Of a stretch of DNA of 46,646 nt, positions 25,075 to 33,803 are shown in pieces. The DNA lies in assembly GCF_000272405.2 (NCBI RefSeq), contig NZ_AJZM02000402.1, forward strand, positions 1 to 46,646. Reading direction: 5' to 3'. This DNA is from Vibrio tasmaniensis 1F-187. GTDB lineage: Bacteria; Pseudomonadota; Gammaproteobacteria; Enterobacterales; Vibrionaceae. A program made the position numbers and the translations under genes. The stretch's first letter is position 1. Each line of letters starts with the position of its first letter. Below the pieces are notes generated by a model, which did not search any database, was not told the DNA's origin, and was given only the letters and a program-made list of their open reading frames with translations.

Positions 25075-25562
25075 TATTCTTTCTCCTCATCTAAGCTATC
25101 TAGCTGCCAGTCGGGCTTGAAGATTCGCATAAAGGCAATCACGCCCATTAACAAACCTGACACCACACCGGCTAAGTAAAATAATGCTGAAGGAAGCCCT
25201 GTAAGCTGAGAAATATCTGACCAGTTAGACATCATTTGACGGTATGAACCGACGTAAAGCATGCCGACAGAAATCAGTACTATTACCCAGCAGATACGTC
25301 TTAATACGGGTACTGCTTTTGGGAAAAGTCGTTCAGAAAATTCCGCAACAGCGAGGTGTTCACCTCGGCGCAGCACAACGGCAGCACCGAGCATGACAAC
25401 CCATACAAGACCAAGGCGAGATAGTTCTACAGAGGGACGAAGACCAGAAGAAAAGCCATAACGTAAAACTACGTTAGTAAATACGAGCGCAACCATACAG
25501 GTCAGAATGACCGCCATGATGACATCGATACTTTTCCAAATACTCTTTAATACACTTTGCAT
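25074..25562 (-). CDS. yiaM: TRAP transporter small permease (YiaM/DctQ-type)
   Basis: A 162-residue protein with four hydrophobic segments. The DctQ pattern is visible in MVALVFTNVVLRYGFSSG, RLGLVWVVMLGAAVVLRRGEHLAV and LFYLAGVVSGLLMGVIAFMRIF. It forms the complex with the DctM subunit whose gene overlaps its stop codon, and follows yiaK by 24 bases. Confidence 0.9.
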   Translation of the reverse strand: MQSVLKSIWKSIDVIMAVILTCMVALVFTNVVLRYGFSSGLRPSVELSRLGLVWVVMLGAAVVLRRGEHLAVAEFSERLFPKAVPVLRRICWVIVLISVGMLYVGSYRQMMSNWSDISQLTGLPSALFYLAGVVSGLLMGVIAFMRIFKPDWQLDSLDEEKE

Positions 25563-25586
25563 AACGCTTTCCCTACCTTTGGCTAA

Positions 25587-26588
25587 TTACAGAGACGTAA
25601 TTTGTTCCCAAATTCCATCGTTAATTTCAATGCCGCCAGCTGCTTCGTGTTTCTTAATGAAGTTTTCAATTTCAGAACCAGCAATCATCACTGAACCCGT
25701 TTCTGCAGGCTCTGACTCAAGCACGTAATCGCGGATGCGCTTCATCTCTTGTGCGTAAGTGCTTTGATCCATTGTCTTGCTTAAGTCGATAGCGATAAGG
25801 AATTGAGATACACCAAACTCACCACCCATATCTTCAGTCAGCGCTGGTACTGAGTGGCCGCCAGTGATTGCCGTTAGCATCATGTCAAGTACGATTGCCA
25901 TTGATGAACCTTTCCAGAAACCCATTGGAAGTAGGCGTTTGTTTTCCCACAGTACATGCGGGTCTTTAGTGAGTTCACCTTCGTTGTCAAAGCCACCAAC
26001 AACAGGTAGTTCTTTGTCAGCAAGCACGAAGTTTTGTAGTTGGCCGTAAGAAAATTGGCTCATTGAACAGTCAACAACCACCGGTGGATCGCCCGCAACC
26101 GCCATGATGAGAGGGTTTGAACCAACACGGTGATCTTTACCACCCCATGCTGGCATCACTGCGATTGAGTTGGTTGATGCAATTCCTGCAAAACCTTCGC
26201 GAGCCATTTTCAATACGTAAGCACCGCCACGCATCCAGTGGTTAGAATTACGCATACCGACCATGCCAATGCCGTAGTCACGAGCCAATTCCATGGCACG
26301 TTCTGCACAGATAAGACCGTTAAGAACGCCAGGACCGTAGTTACAATCCCATTGCTCGAGTGCACCCATGCTGTTAACGCATTCTGGTTCTGCATTGAGT
26401 TTGATTTGACCTTTATCTACTTGGTCAATGAATACAGGAAAACGGTTGATGCCATGTGAGTATGTGCCTTCGTTTGCCATCTCAACAAAACCAGCCGCAA
26501 GCTTGGTTGCCATCTCTGGCTTCATGTCGCGAGCTAAAAGGATTCGTTCGTATTCTTGTTGTAGTTTTTCTGTTGATACTAAAGGCAT
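25587..26588 (-). CDS. yiaK: 2,3-diketo-L-gulonate reductase YiaK
   Basis: A 333-residue NAD(P)H-dependent reductase of the malate/L-lactate dehydrogenase (Ldh_2) family, length as in E. coli YiaK (332). Signatures: SHGINRFPVFIDQVDKG near residue 39 with the catalytic histidine, MVGMRNSNHWMRGGAYVLKMA, and GSSMAIVLDMMLTAITGGHS. It reduces 2,3-diketo-L-gulonate to 3-keto-L-gulonate. It is the first gene of the leftward operon, so its upstream region (26589-26720) should carry the promoter and operator. Confidence 0.93.
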   Translation of the reverse strand: MPLVSTEKLQQEYERILLARDMKPEMATKLAAGFVEMANEGTYSHGINRFPVFIDQVDKGQIKLNAEPECVNSMGALEQWDCNYGPGVLNGLICAERAMELARDYGIGMVGMRNSNHWMRGGAYVLKMAREGFAGIASTNSIAVMPAWGGKDHRVGSNPLIMAVAGDPPVVVDCSMSQFSYGQLQNFVLADKELPVVGGFDNEGELTKDPHVLWENKRLLPMGFWKGSSMAIVLDMMLTAITGGHSVPALTEDMGGEFGVSQFLIAIDLSKTMDQSTYAQEMKRIRDYVLESEPAETGSVMIAGSEIENFIKKHEAAGGIEINDGIWEQITSL

Positions 26589-26609
26589 CTGTGTTCTCCG
26601 ATAATTTGA

Positions 26610-26626
26610 ATTCCATAATACGGAAT
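26610..26626. promoter_or_regulatory. Candidate IclR-family operator upstream of yiaK
   Basis: ATTCC-N7-GGAAT, a pseudo-palindrome of 17 bases, 22 bases before the yiaK start codon. IclR-family operators typically have a TGGAA/TTCCA-type dyad. The embedded IclR-type regulator (17663-18421) is the likely ligand; inferred. Confidence 0.45.
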
Positions 26627-26655
26627 CAATTATTGTTTTTATTCCGAAAAAATTC

Positions 26656-26671
26656 TGTGAGCAAAGTTACG
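26656..26671 (+). promoter_or_regulatory. Candidate CRP site upstream of yiaK
   Basis: TGTGAGCAAAGTTACG has a perfect TGTGA half and a partial right half (TTACG). CRP control would match carbon-source regulation. Inference only. Confidence 0.35.
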
Positions 26672-26743
26672 AAATATTTCCTTATTAAGTTTTTCTCTAA
26701 TAACTGTTAACTGGTTAAAAAGTGGAACAAAAAGATTTAAAGA

Positions 26744-26758
26744 TTCCGCAATGCGAAA
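26744..26758. promoter_or_regulatory. Second palindrome in the yiaK/glycerate kinase region
   Basis: TTCCGCAATGCGAAA is a near-perfect dyad of 15 bases centred at 26751. The regulator is unknown; candidates are the IclR-type regulator or a glycerate/glucarate regulator. Confidence 0.35.
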
Positions 26759-27015
26759 CAAAAAGCGTGTTCAGGATCTGGTTTCTACGACTAATTGAGG
26801 TGAAATTCGACAATTTGGCGGGATTAAACTTGTCAAAAGATGGGTTATTAACCAACCGTAACTTTACTGAATATAAAATAGTGGCGGTGAAATCTGAGGT
26901 GTTGGTCAAATTCGGAGAGGGAAGTACGCACAGTTGACCCGTCTTCTATATAGTGGTTTTGTTGTTTTTGTACTATTGCTTGGTAGATATTTGTGAAGTA
27001 TTGGAGCCAGCTTCT

Positions 27016-28186
27016 ATGAAAATTGTTATTGCACCAGACTCGTTTAAAGAATCTTTATCGGCGGTATCGGTGGCGGCGTGTATTGAAAAGGGCTTTCGTG
27101 AAATCTTTCCTGACGCTGACTATGTGACTTTACCTCTGGCCGATGGTGGCGAAGGTACGGTAGATATATTGCTACAAGGGTTTAGCCGGACAAAAGCGAA
27201 CCCATCAAGTTGAAGGGCCATTGGGTGAGTTGGTTGGTGCTGAATGGGCGATGTTAGAACCGTCGGCTCAGAACCCAAATAAAACGGCTTTGATAGAGAT
27301 AGCTGCTGCGTCTGGTTTAGACTTGCTGAAACCAGAACAGCGTGATCCTTTGATTGCTTCGTCTTTTGGAACAGGGCAGCTGATTTTGGAAGCGATAGAG
27401 CAGGGCGCTCAAACGATTATTCTTGGCTTGGGTGGCAGTGCGACCAATGATGGTGGTGCAGGCATTGTACAAGCGTTAGGTGGTAAATTGCTTGATCGTG
27501 CAGGGCAAGAGCTCAGCCGAGGTGGCGCTGTGCTAGCGGATTTGGCTTCAATTGATCTTACAGGCGTCGATTCTCGTTGCTCCGATATTGAGTTGATTGT
27601 GGCGTGCGATGTGGATAATCCATTGTGTGGTGATAACGGTGCCAGCTATATATTTGGTCCGCAAAAAGGAGCGACACCTGAACAAGTCTTAATGCTTGAT
27701 AAGGCGCTTGAGAATTTTTCTCAAGTTGCAGAAACGCAAGGTTATGTCGGTGGCGATGAGCCTGCTTACAAGCGCGTGGGTTATGGCGCAGCTGGTGGTA
27801 CGCCGATGGGGCTTGGTTTGTTATTCAATATCCAAATTAAACCCGGCATTGAGATGGTGCTCGATGTTTTGCAAGCTGATGATCTATTGAAAGGTGCCGA
27901 TTTGGTGATTACTGGCGAAGGGCAGATGGACAACCAAACTCTGCAAGGGAAAACGCCTTATGGCATGGCTAAACGAGCGAGCTTACAAGGCATTCCAACC
28001 ATAGCTATTGCTGGCTCATTGGGAACTGAAGTAGAAACTCTTTATGGAGAAATGAGCAGCTTGTTTGGTACGGTTCGTTCTCCTCAGTCACTTGACCAAG
28101 TTCTGAAAGAAGCGGAAAAAAATCTGGCAAGAACGGCTAGGAATATTGCAGCGACGCTTAAACTAGGAAGGAAAATACTCGATTAG
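27016..28186 (+). pseudogene. Glycerate kinase, disrupted by a single-base frameshift
   Basis: The start [27 protein letters not shown] is that of GarK/GlxK-type glycerate kinases. It is followed by [14 protein letters not shown], after which the frame is lost and stops at 27213. The rest continues in another frame: [13 protein letters not shown] through IAAASGLDLL, ILGLGGSATNDGGAG, VITGEGQMDNQTLQGK and IAIAGSLG to the natural end. Removing one G from the GGG at 27178-27180 joins the two parts smoothly ([16 protein letters not shown]). The rest of the gene is intact, so this is either a recent mutation or a sequencing error in a homopolymer. The product would phosphorylate D-glycerate. It is divergent from yiaK. 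Confidence 0.85.
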
Positions 28187-28224
28187 TCAGTGCCTTAGAA
28201 TATGATTCCTAAATCAGTCGCTCA

Positions 28225-28261
28225 ATAGGTTTTATAGATTATAACGATAAATAGAAACGAT
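28225..28261 (+). promoter_or_regulatory. Candidate OxyR box upstream of the catalase gene
   Basis: A 37-base element fits ATAG-N7-CTAT-N7-ATAG-N7-CTAT with quarter-sites ATAG, AGAT, ATAA and CGAT. The internal T and A of the consensus spacers (position 2 T, position 6 A) are also present in both outer spacers. It begins 161 bases before the ATG. OxyR control of catalases is established; here it is inferred. Confidence 0.45.
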
Positions 28262-28385
28262 TATATTTTATGCCATTAGAGGTCTATTCTATATCCATAG
28301 TATTTTTGGGGCTTTTAAAGGAAGCCAGTATAAATATCAAGGTGCACTCACTATTGCTGCACCTTTGGACCTTAAGGGATAGATC

Positions 28386-29837
28386 ATGAGTAAAAAACTA
28401 ACTACAGCTGCGGGTTGTCCTGTTGCTCATAACCAGAATGTTCAAACTGCAGGTAAGCGCGGTCCTCAACTTCTTCAAGATGTTTGGTTTTTAGAAAAGA
28501 TGGCGCATTTTGACCGCGAAGTCATTCCAGAGCGTCGTATGCACGCGAAAGGTTCAGGCGCTTACGGTACATTTACTGTTACGCATGACATTACCAAATA
28601 CACCAAGGCAAAACTGTTTTCTGAAATAGGCAAAAAGACCGACCTGTTTGCACGTTTTACAACGGTAGCGGGTGAGCGTGGTGCAGCCGATGCTGAGCGT
28701 GATATCCGTGGTTTTGCATTGAAGTTTTATACCGAAGAAGGTAACTGGGATATGGTGGGTAACAACACCCCAGTATTCTTTCTTCGTGATCCTCTTAAGT
28801 TCCCAGACTTAAACCACGCGGTTAAACGTGACCCGCGCACCAACATGCGTAGCGCGAAAAACAACTGGGATTTCTGGACATCTCTACCTGAAGCGCTTCA
28901 CCAAATCACCATCGTAATGAGTGACCGTGGTATTCCTGCTACGTACCGCCACATGCACGGTTTTGGTAGCCACACGTTCAGTTTTATTAACGCAGACAAC
29001 GAGCGTTTCTGGGTGAAATTCCACTTCAAATCTCAGCAAGGTATTAAAAACCTGTCTGATGCAGAAGCCGGACAATTAATCGGTAATGATCGCGAAAGCC
29101 ACCAACGCGACTTGTTAGACAGTATCGACAACCAAGACTTCCCTAAATGGACGTTGAAAGTGCAAGTGATGCCAGAAGCGGATGCAGCGACAGTGCCATA
29201 CAACCCGTTCGATTTGACTAAGATCTGGCCTCATGCAGATTACCCATTAATAGAAGTGGGTGAGTTTGAATTGAACCGTAACCCGCAAAACTTCTTCGCT
29301 GAAGTTGAGCAGTCTGCATTCAACCCGGCAAACGTGGTTCCGGGTATTAGCTTCTCACCAGACAAGATGCTACAAGGCCGTCTGTTTGCTTACGGTGATG
29401 CACAGCGCTACCGTTTGGGTGTTAACCATCAGCATATCCCAGTAAACGCACCTCGTTGTCCTGTACACAGCTACCATCGTGATGGTGCGATGCGTGTTGA
29501 TGGTAACTTTGGTAGCACACTTGGCTATGAGCCAAACAACGAAGGCCAATGGGCAGAGCAACCAGACTTTGCTGAACCAGCATTGAACCTAGATGGCGCT
29601 GCGGCGCACTGGGATCACCGCGAAGACGAAGATTACTTCTCGCAACCGGGTGATCTGTTCCGTTTGATGACGCCAGAAAAGCAAGCGATTCTGTTTGATA
29701 ACACTGCTCGTAACCTAGGCGGCGTTCCTAAAGAGATTCAACTGCGTCACCTAAGACACTGTTACAAAGCCGACCCTGCATACGGTGAAGGCATTGGTAA
29801 ACTGCTTGAAATCGACGTGAGCGAATTTAAGTCGTAA
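28386..29837 (+). CDS. katA: Monofunctional catalase (small-subunit, clade 3)
   Basis: A 483-residue haem catalase that breaks down hydrogen peroxide. Landmarks: the active-site histidine in [14 protein letters not shown] (about residue 53), the active-site asparagine in [19 protein letters not shown], and the haem-ligand tyrosine region [18 protein letters not shown] near residue 335. Length and N-terminus ([25 protein letters not shown]) match small-subunit cytoplasmic catalases. A terminator follows. Symbol katA or katB varies by species. Confidence 0.95.
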   Translation: MSKKLTTAAGCPVAHNQNVQTAGKRGPQLLQDVWFLEKMAHFDREVIPERRMHAKGSGAYGTFTVTHDITKYTKAKLFSEIGKKTDLFARFTTVAGERGAADAERDIRGFALKFYTEEGNWDMVGNNTPVFFLRDPLKFPDLNHAVKRDPRTNMRSAKNNWDFWTSLPEALHQITIVMSDRGIPATYRHMHGFGSHTFSFINADNERFWVKFHFKSQQGIKNLSDAEAGQLIGNDRESHQRDLLDSIDNQDFPKWTLKVQVMPEADAATVPYNPFDLTKIWPHADYPLIEVGEFELNRNPQNFFAEVEQSAFNPANVVPGISFSPDKMLQGRLFAYGDAQRYRLGVNHQHIPVNAPRCPVHSYHRDGAMRVDGNFGSTLGYEPNNEGQWAEQPDFAEPALNLDGAAAHWDHREDEDYFSQPGDLFRLMTPEKQAILFDNTARNLGGVPKEIQLRHLRHCYKADPAYGEGIGKLLEIDVSEFKS

Positions 29838-29861
29838 TCAATACACTCGTTTAAATAGTTG

Positions 29862-29897
29862 AAAGGCTGTTGAGTTAATCACTCGATGGCCTTTTTT
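29862..29897 (+). terminator. Terminator after the catalase gene
   Basis: AAGGCTGTTGAGT pairs with ACTCGATGGCCTT (some wobbles) and is followed by a T-run of six, 25 bases past the stop. Confidence 0.8.
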
Positions 29898-30054
29898 GAT
29901 CTCGCTGATCATCAAGCAACCCTAAATCATTGAAAAGTTGAACTATTCACATTGATAGTTTTTACCTATCGAATTGATAAATTTATCCCATTATCTTTGT
30001 AAGAACGATCGGATTATTCTACGACTATCAGTTTATAAAGTAGAAGAGTTTGAG

Positions 30055-30927
30055 ATGAGTAAGAGCGCATTAATCGTTGAAGGTGGGGCAATGAGAGGCA
30101 TCTTCGCAGCAGGAGTGTTGGACGCCTTTATGCAAGACGATTTCCGTCCTTATGATTTTGCCATCGGCGTATCAGCAGGTGTGTCCAATTTGGTTGGTTA
30201 CTTATCTCAAGCTCCGAAGCGTAGCTACAACGTGATCACCACTATGGCGACCGATAAAACGTTCTTTAACCCTGCTCGCTTTGCTAAAGGTGGCAATTTG
30301 GTCGACGTTAAGTGGTTGTGGGATGAATCTAACCAACGTTATCCGCTTGATTGCGGTCAGCTGTTCTCAAGTGTTCCTTTAATTGCTGCTGTAACTAACG
30401 TCGATACTGGCAGTGCAGACTACTATCACATCAAGCCAGAAAACCTTTCTAACGTGGTTGAAGCAACAACAGCTCTACCTATCGCTTACCGTGAAACACC
30501 GTGCTTCTCTGGTGGTTGTTATACCGATGGTGGTGTAGCCGACTCTATTCCGGTTCGCGAAGCCTATCGTCGTGGTGCACGAGACATTACGGTGATTCTT
30601 TCTCACCCATTAAGCTACCGAATGAAGCCGCAGAAGTATCAGTGGATGCTGAAAAAGCTGCTAAAGAAATTCCCGAATATTGCAGAGTCGATGGCGGTGC
30701 GTGCCGAAAACTATAACCAGTCTTTGGAGTTCATTCGTAACCCTCCAAAAGATGCGACCATCAAGGTGATTGCGCCACCAGAAGCGTTTGCAGTGAAGCG
30801 TTTGACAATGGATCAAACGGTCTTGAATGCAGGTTATGAGATGGGTGTGAAAGCAGGGGAAGAGCACCTTGCCATTAGAAACGGTGTCTATGGCTTAGAT
30901 ACCGAAGATTGTCATTTCTGCGTCTAG
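30055..30927 (+). CDS. Patatin-like phospholipase (YjjU type)
   Basis: A 290-residue patatin-family lipid acyl hydrolase. The oxyanion-hole glycines are in VEGGAMRGIFAAGVLDAF (residues 7-24), the serine nucleophile in GVSAG (about residue 45), and the catalytic aspartate in GGCYTDGGVADSIPV. The start is the ATG 30055 (MSKSALIVEGG), preceded by GAAGAG; an earlier in-frame start 27 codons upstream lies in AT-rich non-coding sequence. It has no signal peptide, so it is cytoplasmic. A bidirectional terminator follows before the convergent ldhA gene. Biological substrate unknown. Confidence 0.88.
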   Translation: MSKSALIVEGGAMRGIFAAGVLDAFMQDDFRPYDFAIGVSAGVSNLVGYLSQAPKRSYNVITTMATDKTFFNPARFAKGGNLVDVKWLWDESNQRYPLDCGQLFSSVPLIAAVTNVDTGSADYYHIKPENLSNVVEATTALPIAYRETPCFSGGCYTDGGVADSIPVREAYRRGARDITVILSHPLSYRMKPQKYQWMLKKLLKKFPNIAESMAVRAENYNQSLEFIRNPPKDATIKVIAPPEAFAVKRLTMDQTVLNAGYEMGVKAGEEHLAIRNGVYGLDTEDCHFCV

Positions 30928-30956
30928 GAACGGTTTTAGAATACTGGATAAACGAA

Positions 30957-30992
30957 AAAGCCACGCTGTTCACTTAGGAATAGCGTGGCTTT
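30957..30992 (+). terminator. Bidirectional terminator between patatin and ldhA
   Basis: AAAGCCACGCT (30958-30968) pairs with AGCGTGGCTTT (30982-30992). Flanking A- and T-rich sequences let it serve both converging genes. Confidence 0.8.
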
Positions 30993-31047
30993 GTGTTTCT
31001 AGATTGAGTCTATTACTAACTCAGTCTGCTATTAACTCAAGTTGTTG

Positions 31048-32040
31048 TTAAACCAGTTCGTTGCCGCTGGTGTTACCTGTAAAAAAGGCATCAACACTGG
31101 TGAGCGTTGTATTGGCAATGTTGAACAGAGCATCTTTAGTCAGGAAGGCTTGGTGACCTGTGAACAATACGTTGTGACAAGCAGATAAGCGACGGAATAC
31201 GTCATCCACAATCACATCGTTAGATTTGTCTTGGAAGAACAACTCTTTCTCGTTGTCGTAGACATCAAGGCCAAGCGCGCCAATCTTGCTTTGTTTCAAC
31301 GCTTCGATTGCGGCGGTTGAATCCAGTAGTTCACCACGGCTGGTGTTGACGATCATCACGCCATCTTTCATTTTCTCAAATGCCGTTGCATCCAACAGGT
31401 GGTAGTTCTCTTTACTCATTGGGCAATGCAGAGAAATCACGTCAGATTCTTGGTAAAGCTCGTCGAGCTCAACGTGTTTAGCGCCCAGTTCTTTTGCCAA
31501 TGGGTTCGGGTATGGGTCGTAGCATAGGATGTTCATGCCTAAACCTTTCAGAATACGCATGGTTGCTAGCCCAATTTTGCCAGAGCCGATCACACCAACA
31601 GTTTTACCGTGGAAGTTAAAGCCAACCAAACCCTCAAGAGAGAAGTTCGCATCACGAGTGCGTTGGTATGCTTTGTGTAGTTTACGGTTCAAACACATCA
31701 TCATGCCAACCGTGTGTTCTGCTACCGATTCTGGTGAGTAAGCCGGAACGCGAACCACTTGCAGACCAAACTCTTTGGCTGCGTCTAGGTCGACTTTATC
31801 AAAGCCCGCACAGCGCATCGCGATCAGCTTGGTACCGCCTTTAGCAAGAATCTCTAACACGTCTCGCGATAGGTCATCGTTTACAAACGCACAAACCACT
31901 TCGTTGTCGTGCGCCATTTTTGCTGTTGTTGTAGTGAGTCGAAAATCGTGAAAATGGAACTCGGCGTTGAGTTCGCCTTTTGCCAGTTCAAATGATTTTT
32001 CGTCGTATGATTTTGAGCTAAAAAAAGCAATGTTGAGCAT
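31048..32040 (-). CDS. ldhA: D-lactate dehydrogenase, fermentative LdhA-like
   Basis: A 330-residue D-isomer-specific 2-hydroxyacid dehydrogenase. The NAD-binding Rossmann motif is VGVIGSGKIGLATMRIL near residue 149. The catalytic set is visible in VNTSRGELLD (Arg), GLDVYDNE (Glu) and TGHQAFLTKDA (His, about residue 296). Overall length and the N-terminus (MLNIAFFSSKSYDEKSF) match E. coli LdhA. It reduces pyruvate to D-lactate under anaerobic or overflow conditions. It is a single gene convergent with the patatin gene. Confidence 0.93.
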   Translation of the reverse strand: MLNIAFFSSKSYDEKSFELAKGELNAEFHFHDFRLTTTTAKMAHDNEVVCAFVNDDLSRDVLEILAKGGTKLIAMRCAGFDKVDLDAAKEFGLQVVRVPAYSPESVAEHTVGMMMCLNRKLHKAYQRTRDANFSLEGLVGFNFHGKTVGVIGSGKIGLATMRILKGLGMNILCYDPYPNPLAKELGAKHVELDELYQESDVISLHCPMSKENYHLLDATAFEKMKDGVMIVNTSRGELLDSTAAIEALKQSKIGALGLDVYDNEKELFFQDKSNDVIVDDVFRRLSACHNVLFTGHQAFLTKDALFNIANTTLTSVDAFFTGNTSGNELV

Positions 32041-32263
32041 GGCTTCCTCTCTTACCTAAAATATAAATAACCCACTGATTCATTCTTTGAAACGGGATTA
32101 AAACTAATAACTCTGTTCAGTTTGCTAGAGTTTTTTTCTCTTGTCTATCACCATTAGTCATTGTAATTACTATGGTTATTTGGTCTGTTGTCTTCACTTA
32201 TTGAACATTAAAAATCACAGTACGAGGCAGCTTGCTTATAAGTTCATCAATATTGAATGGATC

Positions 32264-32596
32264 TTACTTTCGGGTGTTGAACATCTTCTTAGTCTCTTTC
32301 TCAGACCAGAAGTTAATGTTGAATTGTGCGTCGTCGCTCAGCTCTACTCGATGCCAATATTGAGGTGGACTTGTGGCAAATTGCCCTGCTTGGATCGTGA
32401 TAACACTTTCTGGTTCTGTCGCGTCGGCATCGGCAAAACCATAGAAGGTGACGGTGCCTTTCATTACGCAGATCTGCCCGAATACACCTTCTGCGGTGTT
32501 GTGGTGATTAAGCAATGCAGCCGGTATGTTGTCTTTGGTGAAAAATGGCGTTGAACGTTGAATTTTCCAGTGTGACGGAATACGTAAATGACTCAT
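32264..32596 (-). CDS. YeaR-like cupin (DUF1971)
   Basis: A 110-residue single-domain cupin of the DUF1971 type (YeaR/TehB N-terminal family). Features: SHWKIQRSTPFFTKDNIPAALLNHHNTAEGVFGQICVMKG and PPQYWHRVELSDDAQFNINFW, with possible metal-ligand histidines. YeaR in E. coli is nitrate/nitric-oxide-responsive, and related proteins were linked to tellurite resistance. The gene precedes nothing in operon form and follows fpr on the same strand by 62 bases, so it could be co-transcribed with it. Function not established. Confidence 0.8.
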   Translation of the reverse strand: MSHLRIPSHWKIQRSTPFFTKDNIPAALLNHHNTAEGVFGQICVMKGTVTFYGFADADATEPESVITIQAGQFATSPPQYWHRVELSDDAQFNINFWSEKETKKMFNTRK

Positions 32597-32658
32597 ATAA
32601 AACCTCTTGTCTGTATTTTGAATACAAGCTTTAGCTTTGATTGAATTGGTGACCGTGA

Positions 32659-33462
32659 TTACCAGTAGTTTTCACTGCTGAATTGGCCGGGCTTTCGGCG
32701 TAAGTGCTTCTCGAAACCTAAGTTGGTTAGTGCTTCACTTGTGTCGCGAACCATTTGCGGATTGCCACAAAGGTAGAAAAAACTGCGGGTTTGATTGAAA
32801 GTGACAGACGTGGTTTGCTCAAGGTCGCCTCCAAGTAACAAGCTTGGGATTCGTCCGCGCAAAGTTCCGGTGACTGATTCTCTAGAAATAATTGGCACAT
32901 ATTGTAGTTTCCCCTGAAAGTGTTCAACGAGTTGATTGATTCGATCTTGATACGTGAGGTCTTGCTCTGTTCTTACGGCATGAACCAGTACAAGGTTTTT
33001 GAACGAGGTGACTTTTTCAGATTCAGAGCCGTTATGCTGCTGTATCTGCATGCTTTCGAGCATTGAGATAAAAGGCCCAACGGCGGTTCCGGTTGAAAGC
33101 ATCCATAGATCGTCGGCGATCTCTGGGATCTCCTCTAATGTCATGAACCCACTTGGGTCTTTGCCGACAAATATGTCATCGCCTACCTTCAACTCATGAA
33201 GTTGAGGTGAAAGCTGCCCGTTCTGATCCTTAATAATCAAAAATTCCAGATGTTGATGACCTTGTTCGTGCTCTGGCGCATTCACCATGGAATAAGCACG
33301 TCTGACAAACTCGCCTTCACTGTTACGTAGCCCCAGCTTAGTGAACTGCCCCGCTTGGTAGGGCGAGACTGGCGCACTGACTTGCAGCGAGAACAGTTGC
33401 TCTGTCCATTCGGTCTTGTGTACGACTTTTCCGGTTACTAAGCCATGAGGAATATCTGTCAT
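32659..33462 (-). CDS. fpr: Ferredoxin-NADP+ reductase
   Basis: A 267-residue FAD-containing reductase. FAD-binding motif RAYSMVNAPE (RxYS), NADP-binding TGTAVGPFISML, FFYLCGNPQMV, and the characteristic C-terminus ending in Tyr-Trp. It passes electrons between NADPH and ferredoxin/flavodoxin, typically in oxidative stress. The start is the ATG 33462 (MTDIPHGLV) with AAGGTGAT upstream; the earlier in-frame start 15 codons upstream is rejected. E. coli fpr is controlled by SoxS. A dyad lies at 33593-33633 in its upstream region. Confidence 0.93.
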   Translation of the reverse strand: MTDIPHGLVTGKVVHKTEWTEQLFSLQVSAPVSPYQAGQFTKLGLRNSEGEFVRRAYSMVNAPEHEQGHQHLEFLIIKDQNGQLSPQLHELKVGDDIFVGKDPSGFMTLEEIPEIADDLWMLSTGTAVGPFISMLESMQIQQHNGSESEKVTSFKNLVLVHAVRTEQDLTYQDRINQLVEHFQGKLQYVPIISRESVTGTLRGRIPSLLLGGDLEQTTSVTFNQTRSFFYLCGNPQMVRDTSEALTNLGFEKHLRRKPGQFSSENYW

Positions 33463-33803
33463 ATCATCACCTTTATTTAGAGAAGTTATCTCATTAAGGA
33501 TACTCAACTATTTACACTTTGGAGTTGCATGTACCATGCCATTAGTGAGAATGCTTATCAATACTGGTTATTCGGTAAAAATTAACTTGAATGATGTCAA
33601 ATAGACTTTACACTGCTGTGTCTAAATGACATCTTTGTTGTTTTTTGATGTGATTCCTTGTGATTAAGAACGATGAGTTGCCCTATGGGCACAGACCAAA
33701 ATTAGTTCCGTGGTTTGACCCTTAATGTATTCACCAATAACTAAAGAGAATATTTTATAGATGAGTATAATGGCGGCTTTCGATCTCAATATAGCCGTGT
33801 TTT
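33463..33803. other. Intergenic region between fpr and a divergent acyltransferase
   Basis: A gap of 341 bases with a long dyad (33593-33633). No RNA gene was recognised. It should hold divergent promoters for both genes. Confidence 0.4.
33593..33633. repeat. Imperfect inverted repeat upstream of fpr
   Basis: GATGTCA (33593-33599) and TGACATC (33627-33633) with inner TAGAC/GTCTA arms around a spacer. It could be an operator or transcript hairpin; no T-run. Confidence 0.4.

Larger units (their letters stand above)
26589..27015. promoter_or_regulatory. Divergent yiaK / glycerate kinase control region
   Basis: A 427-base intergenic region. It holds an IclR-type palindrome (26610-26626), a CRP-like site (26656-26671) and a second palindrome TTCCGCAATGCGAAA (26744-26758). 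A 71-codon frame with a GTG start (26722-26937) shows no family resemblance and is not counted as a gene. Confidence 0.55.

Noticed and set aside
26722..26937. 71-codon frame with GTG start upstream of glycerate kinase
   Set aside because: No family resemblance, no good ribosome site, and it covers a region with operator-like palindromes; probably chance.
29974..30054. N-terminal extension of the patatin gene
   Set aside because: The upstream in-frame codons lie in AT-rich sequence without a ribosome site; the ATG at 30055 starts right before the conserved motif.
32141..32554. 137-codon frame antisense to the YeaR-like gene
   Set aside because: It overlaps a gene with a clear family signature, has a cysteine- and aromatic-rich odd composition, and no ribosome site.
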